From Hsuehochloa calcarea (Eukaryota; Streptophyta; Magnoliopsida; Poales; Poaceae): DNA of 64,000 bases. Both the position numbers and the translations under genes were made by a program. The stretch lies in contig CM070613.1 in the NCBI GenBank assembly GCA_036346395.1, positions 19,214,818 to 19,278,817 on the forward strand, given 5' to 3'. This document shows, piece after piece, positions 11,440 through 23,479 of the stretch (the first letter of the stretch is position 1; each line of letters starts with the position of its first letter). The notes beneath the pieces were generated by a model. The model did no database searches and was not told where the DNA came from. It was given only the letters and a program-made list of their open reading frames with translations.

Positions 11440-13267
11440 TGTGGATATCGTGAGGATATGTACACGATCTCAGGATGATGAGTCAATTGGCAATGACATT
11501 GTTGGTTTGCAAATTCTCGCGTTTTCGGATTTGCTTCAAGGTCGTCGGACCACAGCGTGATCGGCCAGTTGTGTCGAGCGATCGATCGCCTGCGGATGAG
11601 AGTCCGACCGGCCATGGTGGCGGTCCGACCGGTTTTTCAAAAGTGGTTTTGGAGCCGATCCAAAATAGGTTGTGTAGGCAAGTGAGGGAGTCTCCGGATG
11701 TGGTCCCATCATTTTGGAGCTCCCAACAAAAGTTCTATTGAGTTGAAAATTCCGAAGGTTTCGGATTTTCACGCCGGGATTTTGGCTAAGTCTTTTTGAC
11801 CGGTCCGACCGCCGCTTGTGGGAGCGGTCCGATCGCTCGAATCGGCTCGGGCCGGCCTTGTGGGGCGGTCGGGCCGCAATGACTTGGAGGTTAGCCAAGT
11901 TTGCATTGCGGAGCTAACGTGGGTCAAGTTGTGAAGAACTTGTTCCCGGAAACGGTTTGTTTGTCTATTGCTGTGCAGGTGGCTTGCAGGTCAACGACGT
12001 CAACGGTGAGTGGATCGGGACTACGCTTGGAAAGCTGAGGTCCAGAACGATCATGGATACCGGGTGAGGTCGTGTGACACAAGCATGGTGCAGAATGGGC
12101 AAGATGGATCGGACGGGTAATTCGGTACAGCTGGTTGGATCAGGTGGTGCGGATATCGGTGCGAGTCTCTGGGAGGTTCCGATGGGATTCGGACAAGAGA
12201 GGCTTGGCGACGTGATGAGAACCGCTGATCAACCTACATGTGGTGAAGCAGGCGATTGCTTCAATAGTTATGTGTGTGGGTCCCATGTGTAAGAGGTCCC
12301 AAAAGTGAAACCCTAGCTCTCTAGTATAAATAGAAAGGGGGAGATGGAAAACCCCCTCAAGCACTCATTTGGCATTCTTTCTCATTTTCTAGGGTTTGGA
12401 GGAGAGGAGAGGAGAAGCTAGTGTTTGGAGTGTGCTCCTTGTGTGAGCTCTTGCCCTCCTTGTTGGAGAGGCTTTGTAAGCATCTAGTTTGATCAAACAA
12501 TCTTGTGATGCTTAATTGAAAGATCATTTGCTCTCTTTGTGTTCTTCTCCCTTTTTGGATGATTTTGGTACTTCCTTGATTCAAAGGTTTATGCTTGGTC
12601 CCTTGGACTATTTTATCTTACGTTGATGTGTGGGGATACTCCTAGAGTCATCTAGATCATCAACCCCCACGAGCAAGTCTTGAATCAAGATCTTCATAAT
12701 TCTAGGGTTTGTGCACTTCTTTGTTAAATCCTTGAGAGGTCGATTCTGCGAAGTGGATCTGAAGGATCGTCGCTAGAAATAGGTCTCTAATATCATTAGG
12801 GAGGTGTGCTCGAAATTTGGTCAAGATTCATTGGTTGAATCAAAAGTTGGATCAAATTTCGTTTTTGATTTGGGTTGAGTTTTTCGCTTCGATGAACCGG
12901 CCGATCGGCAGTGTTACGGGCGGTCCGACCGCCCGTGTTTCAGACATCATTGCATCTTCGGGTCGAACATTGTCGACCGGTTCGACCGCCGATTAGTTGC
13001 TTGTCGATCACCGGTTGACCGATGGTCGATCGCCTGTGGTAGCGGTCGACCGCCTTGTGCCTGAATCGCCCTTTGAGATTAAGTCTCCACGTTTGTGTCG
13101 TGTGGTCATCGGGGTTATCGAATTCAGCACAAGGCTTCCACTGTGTGCTTACTGATCTTCTTAGCTTTCATAGCTAAAGAAGTAAAGTTCGTGTTGAATT
13201 TGATTTAGGTGAGAAAGTTGAGAAAGCGCCTATTCACCCCCCCCCTAGTCGCCTTTACGGTCCTACA
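11440..13267 (+). repeat. 3' LTR of the SIRE-like element
   Basis: Starts TGTGGATATCG and ends GGTCCTACA, 1828 bp, the partner of 2320-4141. A run of about ten C residues at 13237-13246 replaces a shorter run in the 5' LTR. The GGTCGGACCG-type palindrome blocks (about 11540-11880 and 12890-13070) are strongly diverged from the 5' copy, while the rest is nearly the same. Confidence 0.92.
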
Positions 13268-13272
13268 ACATG

Positions 13273-14985
13273 AAATGATGAAAATCTTGAAAAAGGAATA
13301 TTATGGAATATGCTTTTTGCGTTTTCATGCAAGCAAAAGCATATGACAACATGGGCCCACATGGAGGTGAGACGAGGAAAGAAAGAAATGAGGGAGGTCT
13401 TTGGCAGGTGGGATCACCGTGTCATTGGCCTATTGCACTACACACAAAGAACAACACAGAGAGCAGAACAGGGGAGGCTTGGACATGGTGGCGGCGGTGG
13501 CAGGACGGCTGGTTGACGTAAAAAATGGGTTCCCACGGGGGTGGGACCCCATGGATGGTGGCGACGGCGCCAGAAACGCACGGCAGCGGCAACAACACCA
13601 ATGGCGGTGGCACACAGGGTGCACACAGCGTCGGCGCACAGGGTGCACACAACGCCGGCGATAGGGTGGTGCGGGGAGGAAGATGGAGGGAGCATGGGTT
13701 GTGTCCAGAGGTGGGGAAGCCTAAGGGTGGATCGGGGAGGCTGGAGGAGGCTCTGGAGAGGGGGCTCCACAGCGTCCGGTCGGGAAGAAGATGGTTTCAC
13801 GGCGACAGGGCTCCACGGCGAGCAATTGGTCGAGAGGAGGAAGGAGAAAGGTGGGAGAACCTTTGGAATACGATATGACACAGCTAGATTTACTAGATTC
13901 TCACCGAGGAAGGAGATCGAAGAAAAAATGACGTCGTCGGACTTGGAGAAGAGAGTGGATGGAGACGGGCGTTCTGGGCAAATGGTACGGAATTAGGCGA
14001 AGGGGCTTGGGGCGAAAAGAAGAGGAGGAGGATGAGGCAATCGCAGTGCTCACCATTATAGGCGAAGGTGGGGAGGGATGCGATGGGCAACATGGCAGGA
14101 TTCGTGGGCACGTGGTGCGGCGTGGACAGGATGTTCGCACGGTGCGGCACTGGCGCGATTGGACCTCGCAGGGGGACAGATGGGGGTCTGGATGGTGGTA
14201 TGGTGCATGTGGGGCGTGGGGCTGTGGCGCGAGGAGCGGGCACGGGCATAGTAGTGCATGCCGTGGCGCAACAAGTGGTAGGCGGTGCGACGCATGGGCC
14301 AGAGCACGCGCAGGGTTGGGGCGACAGAACGGCCAAGACGGCCGCTCAAGAGTGCAAGGAAATCGAGTGCGACCAAGCAAAGAGAGACGAGGCGCCGGAG
14401 GCAAGCAGGCGCTTATACTGCGCGAGGCTCAAGGTGGCTTGGGACAGAGACAGGGGTAGGGGAGCCACGAGAAAGCAGAAGGAAGGAAAGAAAACAAAAG
14501 AGAGAGAAGGTAAAAGAAAGAGAAGAAAAAAAAGAAGAAAACGGGGGTAAGGAAAAAAGGACAGGAATAGAAATGAGCCATGGAAAATTCAAATTTCAAA
14601 ATTTGAATTTGGAATTTTGGCGAGGAGTTGAATTTGAGAAACAAAATTTGAATTTGAGTTTCAGACACGGATTTTAAATAATTACAGAAACTCCAAAAGA
14701 AATCCCATACTTTTAAAATAATTATTTTAAATTAAATTTTAAAACCAAGAAAAGGGATTTTTGGAAAAAAAAAACAGAAAAGGAAATAAGTTAGATAGAA
14801 CTCCAAGAATATAACATAAGAACTTGGAGAAAATACAAGAAAGTCTGGAAAATGTCTTCTTTTTTTTGAATTTAATTGAAGTTTGATTTAATCATTTAAA
14901 ATGTCTTCTTTTTTTTGAATCAAATTCAATTGGTTATTTTTATTTTTTTAAAGCTAGAAATAAACTCCAAATATGGGATGTCACA
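13273..14985 (-). mobile_element. Gypsy-type LTR remnant, part 3 (5' end)
   Basis: On the minus strand the LTR starts at 14985 with TGTGACATCCC, the common start of one grass Gypsy LTR superfamily. It runs through an AT-rich U3 (14580-14980) into a very GC-rich stretch (13450-14460). A TATA-like CAGTATAAGCG lies near 14420 on the minus strand, which fits an LTR promoter. The GC-rich part gives many long overlapping frames on both strands with no recognisable protein. They are treated as composition artefacts. Confidence 0.6.
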
Positions 14986-15347
14986 AACCTAACACGATCT
15001 CCAAAGTGTCCTTCAATCCTCGGATACACCTTCTAATGAAAATTAAGCAAGATTGAGTACACAATGTACTCAGCAAGTCACATGGGAAAGCTATTTAACT
15101 ACATGCTAGAAGTTCAATTGATTAATGAGGGCTTACCATATCAGGTATATGTGGATGCAACTTTTGAGTTAAAATAGTTTATCTTTAAAATAGTAAAATC
15201 ATACTAATATAACATTAGGGATTTACCCAACAATTGTAATTACCACCTTAACATCTCAAAATATGTACTTATGCCTCATATATTGGAATCACCCATGAAC
15301 ACAGCTTCATTAAACGGAAGGACAACATATTTGAATACCATTGATTA
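14986..15347 (-). mobile_element. Gypsy-type LTR remnant
   Basis: Non-coding. It resembles 27770-28630 in order and wording, for example a TGTACTCA...AGCAAGTC block and a later ACACAGCTTCA. It looks like part of the 3' half of another minus-strand LTR of the same superfamily. It is cut on the right by the TGTAACACCC start at 15348. Confidence 0.45.
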
Positions 15348-18300
15348 TGTAACACCCTGACCCAAAATCGGCTCAATGCCCAGCCCACCGTGGGGCGGAC
15401 CCGCGCACACATAGCACCTCACTTACACTTTCGTCATCGCTTCGTGTAAAAGGGTTAACCCGGAGGTGCTATGTTTGGATCCAACAGGCATTATATACTA
15501 CTACAACTCACTTGAGACAAACAATGTGGGAATAATCCCACCACACAACTCCACATGGGCCACACTACGAGCAGGCCAGGGTATTACATTTTCGGCCCAA
15601 TTCTTTTTCCACCCAAGCTGCCCTGTTTTGCTCCACGCGTGCCTAGCAACTCTCACAGCCCACCTCCTTGCTATAGTCGAGTGCCTGGCCCAGCTAGACC
15701 TCCTTCCTTCTCCCATTGTCAAGTAGACCAACCCTGTCAGCCTTGTCCTTCTTCCTTCCGTCGCCAGTTGTGTCCAAGTCGAACACGAAGCTGCCACCGT
15801 GCTCTAAGCAAATCTCCCTTCCCGATCCTATAATAGAGCGGACACTACCCGTGTCAATTTTCTCGCCTCGTCCACCTCTCCTCCCTAAGTCACCAGCCTC
15901 GATTCTGTCCTCGTGCCTTTGATTTTGCCGAAGAAACTGAGCGTCGCCGAAGCCTTCCTCGACGGATTCTACCACCATCGTTGCATCTTTGAGCATGCCC
16001 CCGCCACCGTTGGATTCACATCTCTGTGTTCTAGCCGGTGCCCACCTCCTTGTCCCCGGAGCGTCGCCGAGTCATCGCCGCTCCATCTCCCCCAAAATCG
16101 GTCGTGACACCCTCCGTTTGCTCTCCCCGACGGTGAGCTTCCTTGCCTTCCCGTGTGCGTCATCATGTGTTCCAAGTCCTACTCCTCCAATCCCTACCCT
16201 TCCTATCGCCGGTTGTCACCGTGGTGAGTTGCTGCCGTCACCCTTCTTCCCCACTGCCAGTCTCCATCTCGTCGCTGCCTTCATCCTTCTCCTGTCACCC
16301 CTAGATGCTCCTCGAGTTACTTGTGCCAGCGCCGATCCCGTGCTCACCTCCATTCTCCTTACGCGTCTCTGTTTTGCCAAAGTTGTCATGAGCCCACGCC
16401 TCCTCCTCCGCAACCGTCGCACCTCCACCGCCCAAACCTTCCTCTCCTCGATGGCAACCCGTTTTGCTGGTCGGCCAGAGCTTCCTTGCCGCGGCTTTCC
16501 CGAGCGCCGCCATCTTCCTCCTCATTTTCTCTCTCTACCACTAAGTCGCCACCTCACCTCTACCTCAGCCTTTGCAACCCGCGTGTCAGCTTGTCCTTAG
16601 ACCTAAACCTCTCCATGGACTTGGTCCATCGACCAAGGGCCCTCTCGTCGGCCCCTACACTTTTTTTTTAATTTTCTTTTAATTTAGAAATTTGGAAAAT
16701 TGTCGTGGGAGCCATATGTCAGCCTTTACAGCTTTCTTTAATTTAATTCTGAAGGAATATTCCAGAGAATATGTTTTCTCCCTCTCTCTCTCTTTTCTTT
16801 TTCTACAAATCTTAAGAGAACTGTTCTCCTCTGTCCGAACTCCGATTCAGTCCGTTCAAATTCCCAAATTCATCTAAAATTGAGCTCTTTATTTTAGAGT
16901 TGGTTTTACTATTTTTGGGTTTTATTTTAATGTCTTTTGAGTTTATTTTTATTTCATTTGTTGTTTTCTCTTGTTAGACGATCTGTTTCAAGGAGCAAGA
17001 GTAGAAGCAAGTTTTGAAGATCCAAGTATGGTAACTGAGTAGAGACAAGGCAAGTTATAGTTTTTTTGATCATGTTGAACCTATATTTTCAAAAGTATAT
17101 TGTTTTATATCAAATTGCATGCTATCTTTATATCAACTACTTTTAGGAATAGTTAATTAATCACCTATTTGTCACTACGCATCCATTGATTACTTGAATA
17201 CAATGAATCATTTGTCACCACAGGATGGTCATTATTAGTTGGACATATTTGTATCACCAATGTGAGTATCGTAGAGATGATTAGTCATCCTTAGTTACGA
17301 TGAGCTCATGATCACTTGTTCAATAAAGTTGAATTTGACTAAATGATATATGAAATTATGGTGTGATACCATTGTTGCGTAAATAGGGTGTGATGCCACT
17401 GTTTTACAATTGTGCTGTGATGCCGCTATTATAAAAATGTGTGCCATGACAGGGATTGTCATTGGTTTGGTTGAACAAAATGATTTATGCTCAGACGAGT
17501 GATCATGCAGTAAAGGGGGGTGCGTGAGGCGTATTGTTTTTTATTGAGGTAGTCTCGCCTGAGTAACTTGTCAAGGACTTAATCTTGTGCACCATTGAAC
17601 TGGGCCGTATCGTACAACCACAGGTCTAGTATGGAATGAACCTAGCTAACTAATTAGCAATGGCTCAGTTTAGTTCTGTTTTTGAAGGCGTGAGTTGCTG
17701 GATGGACGTATACTCACAATAGCGCAAGAGGGAGGCCCTGTCTAGTCGTGATGACATTCAGTGTTGAAACCTTAGCGGGTAAAATTGGGTTGAGAAGGAG
17801 CTTTGTAAAGGCCCTGTGCTAATCACTTAGTTGCACACCTTCGGAAGTGTGTCTTAGCCGACATTATAAGTTGATTTATCTCTTATGGGTAAAGTTGTAC
17901 AACCTCTGTAAAGTTAAAAATGTTTAAATAGTCGTGTCCCCAATTATGGACCACACTCAGGGATTTCACACGAGAGGTAGAGTTTTTTTTATAAAAATGT
18001 GTCGGAGTGTGAATGAGAAGTTCACTTATTGAATATGATGTTCGCTTAGTGAATGGAAAATTCACTTGGTGGTTTGTGTTGGAAGGTGAATGGGGAGTTC
18101 GCTTGGTGGATGAGATGTTCACTGGGTGGTTTGGTTGGGAAGTGAATGGGAAATTCACCGGTTGTTTTCAAAGAAACTGCTTACTTTATTTACTTATTGT
18201 CTTTTAAATAACACATTGCAATCTATTTATTGTATTTACTGTCATTATTGCTTTCTACAAAAGAACCATATAGCTATTCCTTTGTTCAAGCCTTGCATGA

Positions 18301-18719
18301 ATATTAATTGCATACTATTCTCTACCACTTGTTGAGTACTTTTTGTACTCACGACTTTAAACTTTGCTGCTTAGTTGAAGAATATTAAGCTGCTCAAGAG
18401 ATTTTCGAGAAGGAGTACTATGAAGGTTTTGCGAATTAGGATACGTTCTTCACTCTATTGCTTGTGGGCATGTCGAATGGCCACTCCAAGTTTTCTTTCC
18501 GTTGCAAGAGTTTATTTATTTCTTTAGCCCTGCGTCACAAGTTAAGTAAAAGTTGACCCTAATGTCTAGTTATTATTAATTTGTTATTTTGAGATCTTTT
18601 TAGCTAAATAGATAGATGGATGGTATTTCATCAATATTTTCTATGTGAGTTAGTTACTAAACTGGGACTAGTTTAGAATACACAAAGAGTTTTGGATTTG
18701 TAAATCTAGGTCCCAACAA
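15348..18719 (+). mobile_element. Gypsy-type LTR, right end uncertain
   Basis: Begins with TGTAACACCC, typical of grass Gypsy LTRs, then runs through a GC-rich U3/leader-like part (15600-16620) and a long AT-rich part. A GGTCCCAACA at 18710-18719 corresponds to GGTCCCGACA on the minus strand near 27482, so the LTR may end there. No target duplication of GATTA (15343-15347) was found after it, and no primer site follows. The frames in 15700-16670 are proline/serine-rich and match no family known to me. Confidence 0.45.
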
Positions 18720-19062
18720 GGGTTGCGACTGCACTCAAGCTTTTATGTGGAGGCTAGTTGTTCTTCTGAATGTAAGTTAAAGCTTTGGTCTTAAGATGCC
18801 CATTTTGTTGCTACAAATTAGCCGTTAAGCCCTAATTCAATCAAATTAATGCTTTTTAATGTTTGTAAGCTGGTTTGATGTCATTTCGATCTGCAATCAA
18901 AATCCTGGGTGATTGCGCAAACCGAGTATACCCTGTTTGAAAAATGGGGTCGTTTCATGAGTCTAGGAGCTAGTGCACGCCATGACCACCCGACCGGCCG
19001 TGCCCTACCCATGCACCCAATCTAGCTCTTCTCCTTCCTTCTATTTAACCCATGGCTGAGCG
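18720..19062. other. Unassigned, probably LTR-derived spacer
   Basis: No gene seen. The last part (about 19038-19056, TTCTATTTAACCCATGG) looks like a TATA tract followed by leader, as in the LTR at 46981-51250. It continues at 19950 once the hAT-like insertion is removed. Confidence 0.3.
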
Positions 19063-19949
19063 TAGAGGTGGGAATGGGTAGGGGCGGTTCGATCCGAACC
19101 TGACCCAAGTGCCCATACATCTTTTTTGAGGCGCATGGATCGGTCCATTTGGGTTGGCCAGGACAACCCTGAAGAACCATTGGATACTGAGGGTTGTCCC
19201 CTTTTTTTGGGATAACAGATGTTTTTTGCGGCGGTGGCAAGGGAAATAATGGCAGCAGCATGGGTGAACTCCAACTCGGTGCTGGTGGCGCTGCTGGAAT
19301 CACACTACATGAAGCTGGCGAAGCTGGTAGAGAAGGCGTTGCTGCTGTAGGCGCTCGAGGATGCCATCGGCGGGACCTCGACCCGGAGTTCCGCCGCTTC
19401 CTCCTCAAGCCCCGCAACCTCAGGTCGCTCCAGCAGGTGCTACTCTTCCACGTTCTCCCCTCCTGCCTCCACGCCGCCTCTTGGTCCTCCTCCACATCCC
19501 ACCCGATGCTCTCTGACGAGTCCTCGAGCTCGCCGCGGGAGGCGAGAAAGGGGCCATGCGGGTGGGCACCGCGGCCATGACGCGCCCGGACGCCGTGGTG
19601 CACCCCGACGGTGTCATCCACGGCATCGAGCTCCTGTTCGTCCCGCGGTCCGTGCAGGACGACTTCAACCGCCACCGCAGCCTCGCAACCATCTCGGCCT
19701 CACTAGCGTGGCCACTTGGAGCTCTTTCTTGCGGCGGTTGGCACGGATTTGGTGTGATTGTTGCCGCTGCCACGCGCTCATCAAACTCTAATGAGAAGGT
19801 AAACGGGTTCGATCCACTCGAGCCTAAGGATTAGTAGGTTCTTGAACCTTTTGCCCCCTTTCTTTTTAGGACCTCATGTCCGGTCCATGTGGCTAAAAAA
19901 GCGGGCGGTTCGATGATCCAACAGGCAAGATAATCCACGCCCACCCCTA
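19063..19949. mobile_element. hAT-like TIR transposon carrying a host gene fragment
   Basis: An 887-bp element. The termini are inverted: TAGAGGTGGG at the left and, on the other strand from the right end, TAGGGGTGGG. Flanks are GCTGAGCG at the left and GCCGAAGC(G) at the right, an approximate 8-bp duplication with an indel. TAGGGGTG-type ends and 8-bp duplications fit hAT elements. No transposase is present. The interior is mostly a decayed piece of a fasciclin-like gene, so this is a non-autonomous element that captured host DNA. Confidence 0.6.
19249..19720 (+). pseudogene. Captured fragment of a fasciclin-like arabinogalactan protein gene
   Basis: In successive frames the plus strand reads VNSNSVLVALLESHYMKLAK, then DLDPEFRRFLLKPRNLRSL and LLFHVLPS, then MRVGTAAMTRPDAVVHPDGV and GIELLFVPRSVQDDFNR. 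From memory of the family these match, in order, the first fasciclin domain of the plant FLA15-18 group, which are secreted or GPI-anchored cell-wall proteins. A TAG replaces a sense codon after KALLL. The stretch that should carry the first conserved fasciclin block is deleted, and at least two frameshifts follow. No signal peptide or second fasciclin domain is present. Its position inside a TIR element implies capture rather than a native gene. Confidence 0.7.
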
Positions 19950-20839
19950 GCCGAAGCGTCAAAATCATTGGCTCCTCATGCTCTCCATTTCCTTCTCGTT
20001 CCCTAGGTCCTCCTCTCTTGGGCGCCTCGGAATGCCCGGCTCTGCATCTCTTGCTCCAACTTCGCCGCCGGCTCTACCCGCTCGTTTACCCCGACAAGGT
20101 GAGCCCCGCCACTGCTATCTTGCGATCCGGTTCGCCTCGGCCTCCTCTCTCGATGCACCCTTCTTCATCACTTCCGCGCCAGCGTCCCAAAACACTCTTC
20201 ATTCCCATCACCCGACTGAGCCGACATCTTCGGCTGCCGCCTTGATCTCCTTTGCCACTTCATTCCCGTAGGCTATCTCGTTCCTTATGTTCTTGCCTCT
20301 TCGAAACCGGTAGGTCGGTGAGCATGCGGATATTTGTCCGTAGGGCCGCGACCGAGGAACCTTATCATGCCGCCATTGGCCGCCGAGGAGAGCTTGCCGT
20401 GTCGCTTCATTAGGTGCTAAGTCGAGCCTCAAATGACAGCTTAAGCCGCTTCACAAATGCCCATGTGCACAATGCCTCCTCTATCGGCCTCGCCGTTGCG
20501 CCACCACCTAGGGCTACCTCCCGTCGTGCCACCACGGCCAGAGAATCGCCATAGATCCCTCTTTCCGTTGTGTCGGTGCCGAGTGGTTGTCATGCCCTAC
20601 CTCGTCGGCGATTAGCTCAAACCGAGCCGCCAAAGCCTCCCAATGGCGCCCACCGCTTCAACGAGACGAAACACCATTGGTTGACACGTGGTGTCATTTA
20701 GCTTAACCGGTCATTACCGACTAGTTAGTTAGTAGTTTATGACAATATGGCATGTGGGTCCGTAGTCATTAGGAAATCTAATTAAAGTCTGAGTCCACGA
20801 CACGTGGACCTAGCCATTTAGAAACCTTTAATTAGACTT
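19950..20839 (+). other. GC-rich, LTR-like non-coding stretch
   Basis: Continues the sequence interrupted by the hAT-like element. It is GC-rich up to about 20680 and then AT-richer, with CACGTGG-type motifs. After removal of the Copia insertion it continues into 27310-27440, which shares CTTGGTCCA-type wording with 16620-16640. It is read as U3/leader of an old Gypsy-type LTR. No credible gene was found. Confidence 0.35.
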
Positions 20840-20844
20840 GATCT

Positions 20845-21014
20845 TGTTGAGAAATTATTGAGAGAAAAAGGTCTTCTTTATTCTGATCTTGTACATGTAT
20901 ATATACATGAAGAAGGGGTGGCAATAAAGTAAGGGGTGTCATGAAAGGGTGACAATAAAGTAAGGGGTGTAAGTTACAAACAATGTTTTGCACATTGGGC
21001 ATTGTTTCACAACA
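20845..21014 (-). repeat. 3' LTR of the short-LTR Copia element
   Basis: On the plus strand it begins TGTTGAGAAATT and ends TTTCACAACA. It contains two near-identical copies of an AATAAAGTAAGGGGTGT block about 40 bases apart. Confidence 0.95.
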
Positions 21015-21023
21015 CTCCCCCTT
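21015..21023 (-). other. Polypurine tract of the short-LTR Copia element
   Basis: CTCCCCCTT on the plus strand gives AAGGGGGAG on the coding strand, directly before the 3' LTR. Confidence 0.85.
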
Positions 21024-21452
21024 GGCCAATGTGTCTTCATATGATCTTCTAATTCATCATCTTGGAAAAACTCCTCCAAAACCACAGAGGAAAAATATGA
21101 GGAGAACCGATAGAATAGATATGCCATGAAAAACTCCTTTAAAACCCAGTGGAAAAATTTAAGGAGAAAAGTTGATATGGCATATATCTGTTCATATCTT
21201 CCTAAAACCCCTGTGAGGAAAAGAGATATATTAATGATTATGTTGTCATATTGCCTCATTAAAAACCTTGATGAGAAACTCATAAAGGAAAAGAGTACAA
21301 TATTTTATCTGAACGGGTTGAGTCTTAGGAGATTTCTCCCCCTAACATCTGCAAATCACGTAGTCTTCGCATACCAATTCCATGAACACATTTTTGGAAT
21401 GCGGAAGTTGGTAATGACTTGGTAAATAAGTCTCATGAGGTTATCACAAGAC

Positions 21453-22172
21453 TTAGTTTGCGAATAGTGATTTCCCACTCTCTTGCAATTCATGTGGGTA
21501 AAATAGTTTAGGTGCAATATGTTTTGTGATATTACTCTTTATGTAACCCGTTTGCATTTGAACAACGCAAGCAGCATTATCTTCGTAGATAATGGTAGGT
21601 GATGAAATAGCACCTATATCACATGACTGTTGTATGTGATTAATCATTCTGCGAAGCCATACACATTCACGTGATGCTTCATATAATGCAATTATTTCGT
21701 AATGATTAGTGGATGTAGCCACTAGGTGCATTTCAAGACTTCCAAGAGATGGTCTGTTCCACCGTAAAAACACAAAGCCTGTTTGAGATCTGGCATTATG
21801 GGGATCTGATAAATAGCCAGCATCTGTATATCCTATTAAATCCATATTTTTATTCCTTTGAAAGAATAGACCGAGATCTTTAGTGCCTTGAAGATATCTA
21901 AGGATATTCTTCACTCCTACCCAATGTCTTTTGGTTGGAGTAGCGCTGTATCTAGCAAGTAGATTTACCGCAAATGCAATATCCGTAGGGTGCAATTTGC
22001 AAGGTACATAAGCGCCCGATAGCATCGAGATATGGAACCTCGGGTCCCAATAACTCTTCATTGACATCTCGGGTCTAAATGGATCTTTCTCCTGTCTAGA
22101 GATCGAACAACCATGGGGTTTTCGATGGATATGCTTTGTCCATATTGAATTTCTCCAATATTTTCTGGACAT
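21453..22172 (-). pseudogene. Copia reverse transcriptase C-terminus and RNase H
   Basis: A 239-codon open frame. It includes KRHWVGVKNILRYLQGTKD, the RNase H motifs YTDAGYLSDP and IIYEDNAACVVQM, and the C-terminal HIAPKLFYPHELQ. It degrades the RNA strand during replication. It overlaps the upstream reverse-transcriptase frame at 22096-22172, so at least one frameshift separates them. The interval 21024-21450 is non-coding and is the 3' end of the internal region. Confidence 0.85.
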
Positions 22173-23231
22173 AGGCTGATTGATGCACTAGAATGCCTGT
22201 ATGAAGGTGCTCAAGTTGTATACCTAAGCAAAATTTGGTTTTACCCAAATCCTTCATTTCAAATTCCGTCTTAAGATGATTGCGTGTTTCATCTATATCT
22301 TGTGTGTTACCAATGATATTAAGATCATCAACATACAGATATATAATGCAAAATCTCGTTGAGGATCTTTTATGAATACACATGGGCAATCATCATTGTT
22401 GGAGTATCCCTTTTGGTTAGGAACTCACTTAGTCGGTTGTACCACATTCTACCCGATCGTTTCAAGCCGATAAAGACTTGTTCAACTTTACACAATACAT
22501 ATTGCGATTTATGTTTGGATTCGAATTGAAATTCCATCGGGAACTCTCATGTATATGTCCGAATCGAGTGACCCATAAAGATATGCAAATCACTACATCC
22601 ATCAACCAAAAGCTAGATGATTTTTAATCGCCAATGAGATTAAATATCGGAATGTTATTCCACTCATTACTGGAGAATATGTTTCATTGAAATCAATGCC
22701 GGGTCTCTGCGTGAACCTTTGTGCTACAAGCCTTGCTTTGTATCTCACCACCTCATTGTTTTTATTCCGTTTGCGGACGAAAACCCATTTGAAACCGACA
22801 GGGAATACTTTGGGAGGTGTATGTATCACATTGGTGAATACATTTCTTTTATTGAGCGAGGCTAACTCCGCTTGAATTGCATCCTTCCATTGGTTCCAAA
22901 TTGCGCTGCTTGCACTCGCCATGGTCTTAGGATCTGGATCATTTTGAAGGTTGTTTGCAATTGTTGTGGAGAAATAAATGTCGACAATTGTAGTCTTACG
23001 ATCATATGATTCTCCAGAATCATTATAGTTAGTGGAAATTTCTTGGACCCCTGATGACTCGATGTTATTTCCCAAAACATTTGAGTCGGGTATTCCGATG
23101 TCCCGTGATCGATGAATTGAGTGCACTGTTGATCCGGGTTCAAGGATCCTTTGGTGTCTATCGACTTGAGGTTGATCTGCATTTACATTCTTTTGTTTCC
23201 TTTGTCGCTTGTTGGAAGTCAGATCCGCCAT
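22096..23231 (-). pseudogene. Copia reverse transcriptase, broken
   Basis: Two open segments. 22602-23231 carries the start of reverse transcriptase (WKDAIQAELASLNKRNVF, GFKWVFVRKR, KARLVAQRFTQRPGIDFNET). 22096-22389 carries the catalytic loop YLYVDDLNIIGNT and the following FEMKDLGKTKFCLGIQLEH. Between them (22390-22601) frame is lost, including the MDVKTAFLNG-type region. This would copy element RNA into DNA if intact. Confidence 0.85.
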
Positions 23232-23479
23232 TTGTGCCGCACTTCTCCCCTCTTATTTTGAATCGGGAGTTGAGTGGTATTTTTCGGTACCTCCACTCTT
23301 TCGAGCACATTTCGCGGGGTTATAGGATTTTGTGACACCTTTATAATCGATAAATGCATCGCGATTATTTGCAATATTTTGCAATGAATAATTTTCTCAA
23401 CTTGAAGTTCACCTACGTAATACGTGGGTCTAAGGCGTGAATGCCTTGAACATTCCAATTAATTTCTGGCATTCATTTG

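Larger units (their letters stand above)
2320..13267 (+). mobile_element. Complete SIRE-like Copia retrotransposon
   Basis: A 10.9-kb element with two LTRs (2320-4141 and 11440-13267), flanked by the perfect target duplication ACATG (2315-2319 and 13268-13272). It has a Met-tRNA-type primer site at 4144 and a polypurine tract abutting the 3' LTR. The domain order is gag, protease, integrase, reverse transcriptase, RNase H, which defines Copia. The long LTRs, the large coiled-coil gag ORF with extra CxxC motifs, and the 1.4-kb region between RNase H and the 3' LTR match the SIRE/Maximus lineage. The coding region has several frameshifts and stops, so this copy is not expected to be autonomous. 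Confidence 0.93.

Noticed and set aside
13438..14677. Many long overlapping frames on both strands
   Set aside because: They fall in a GC-rich part of a Gypsy-type LTR; low-complexity Pro/Arg/Ser-rich translations and frames on both strands point to composition.
15700..16671. Possible proline/serine-rich gene (203 codons at 15989)
   Set aside because: It lies inside an LTR starting at 15348, has no known domain and has similar frames on both strands.
15343..18719. Solo LTR with defined ends at 15348-18719
   Set aside because: The left flank GATTA was not found after any plausible right end, so the right boundary is left open.
19022..19675. 217-codon minus-strand frame
   Set aside because: It is antisense to the fasciclin-like fragment, whose plus-strand readings match the family.
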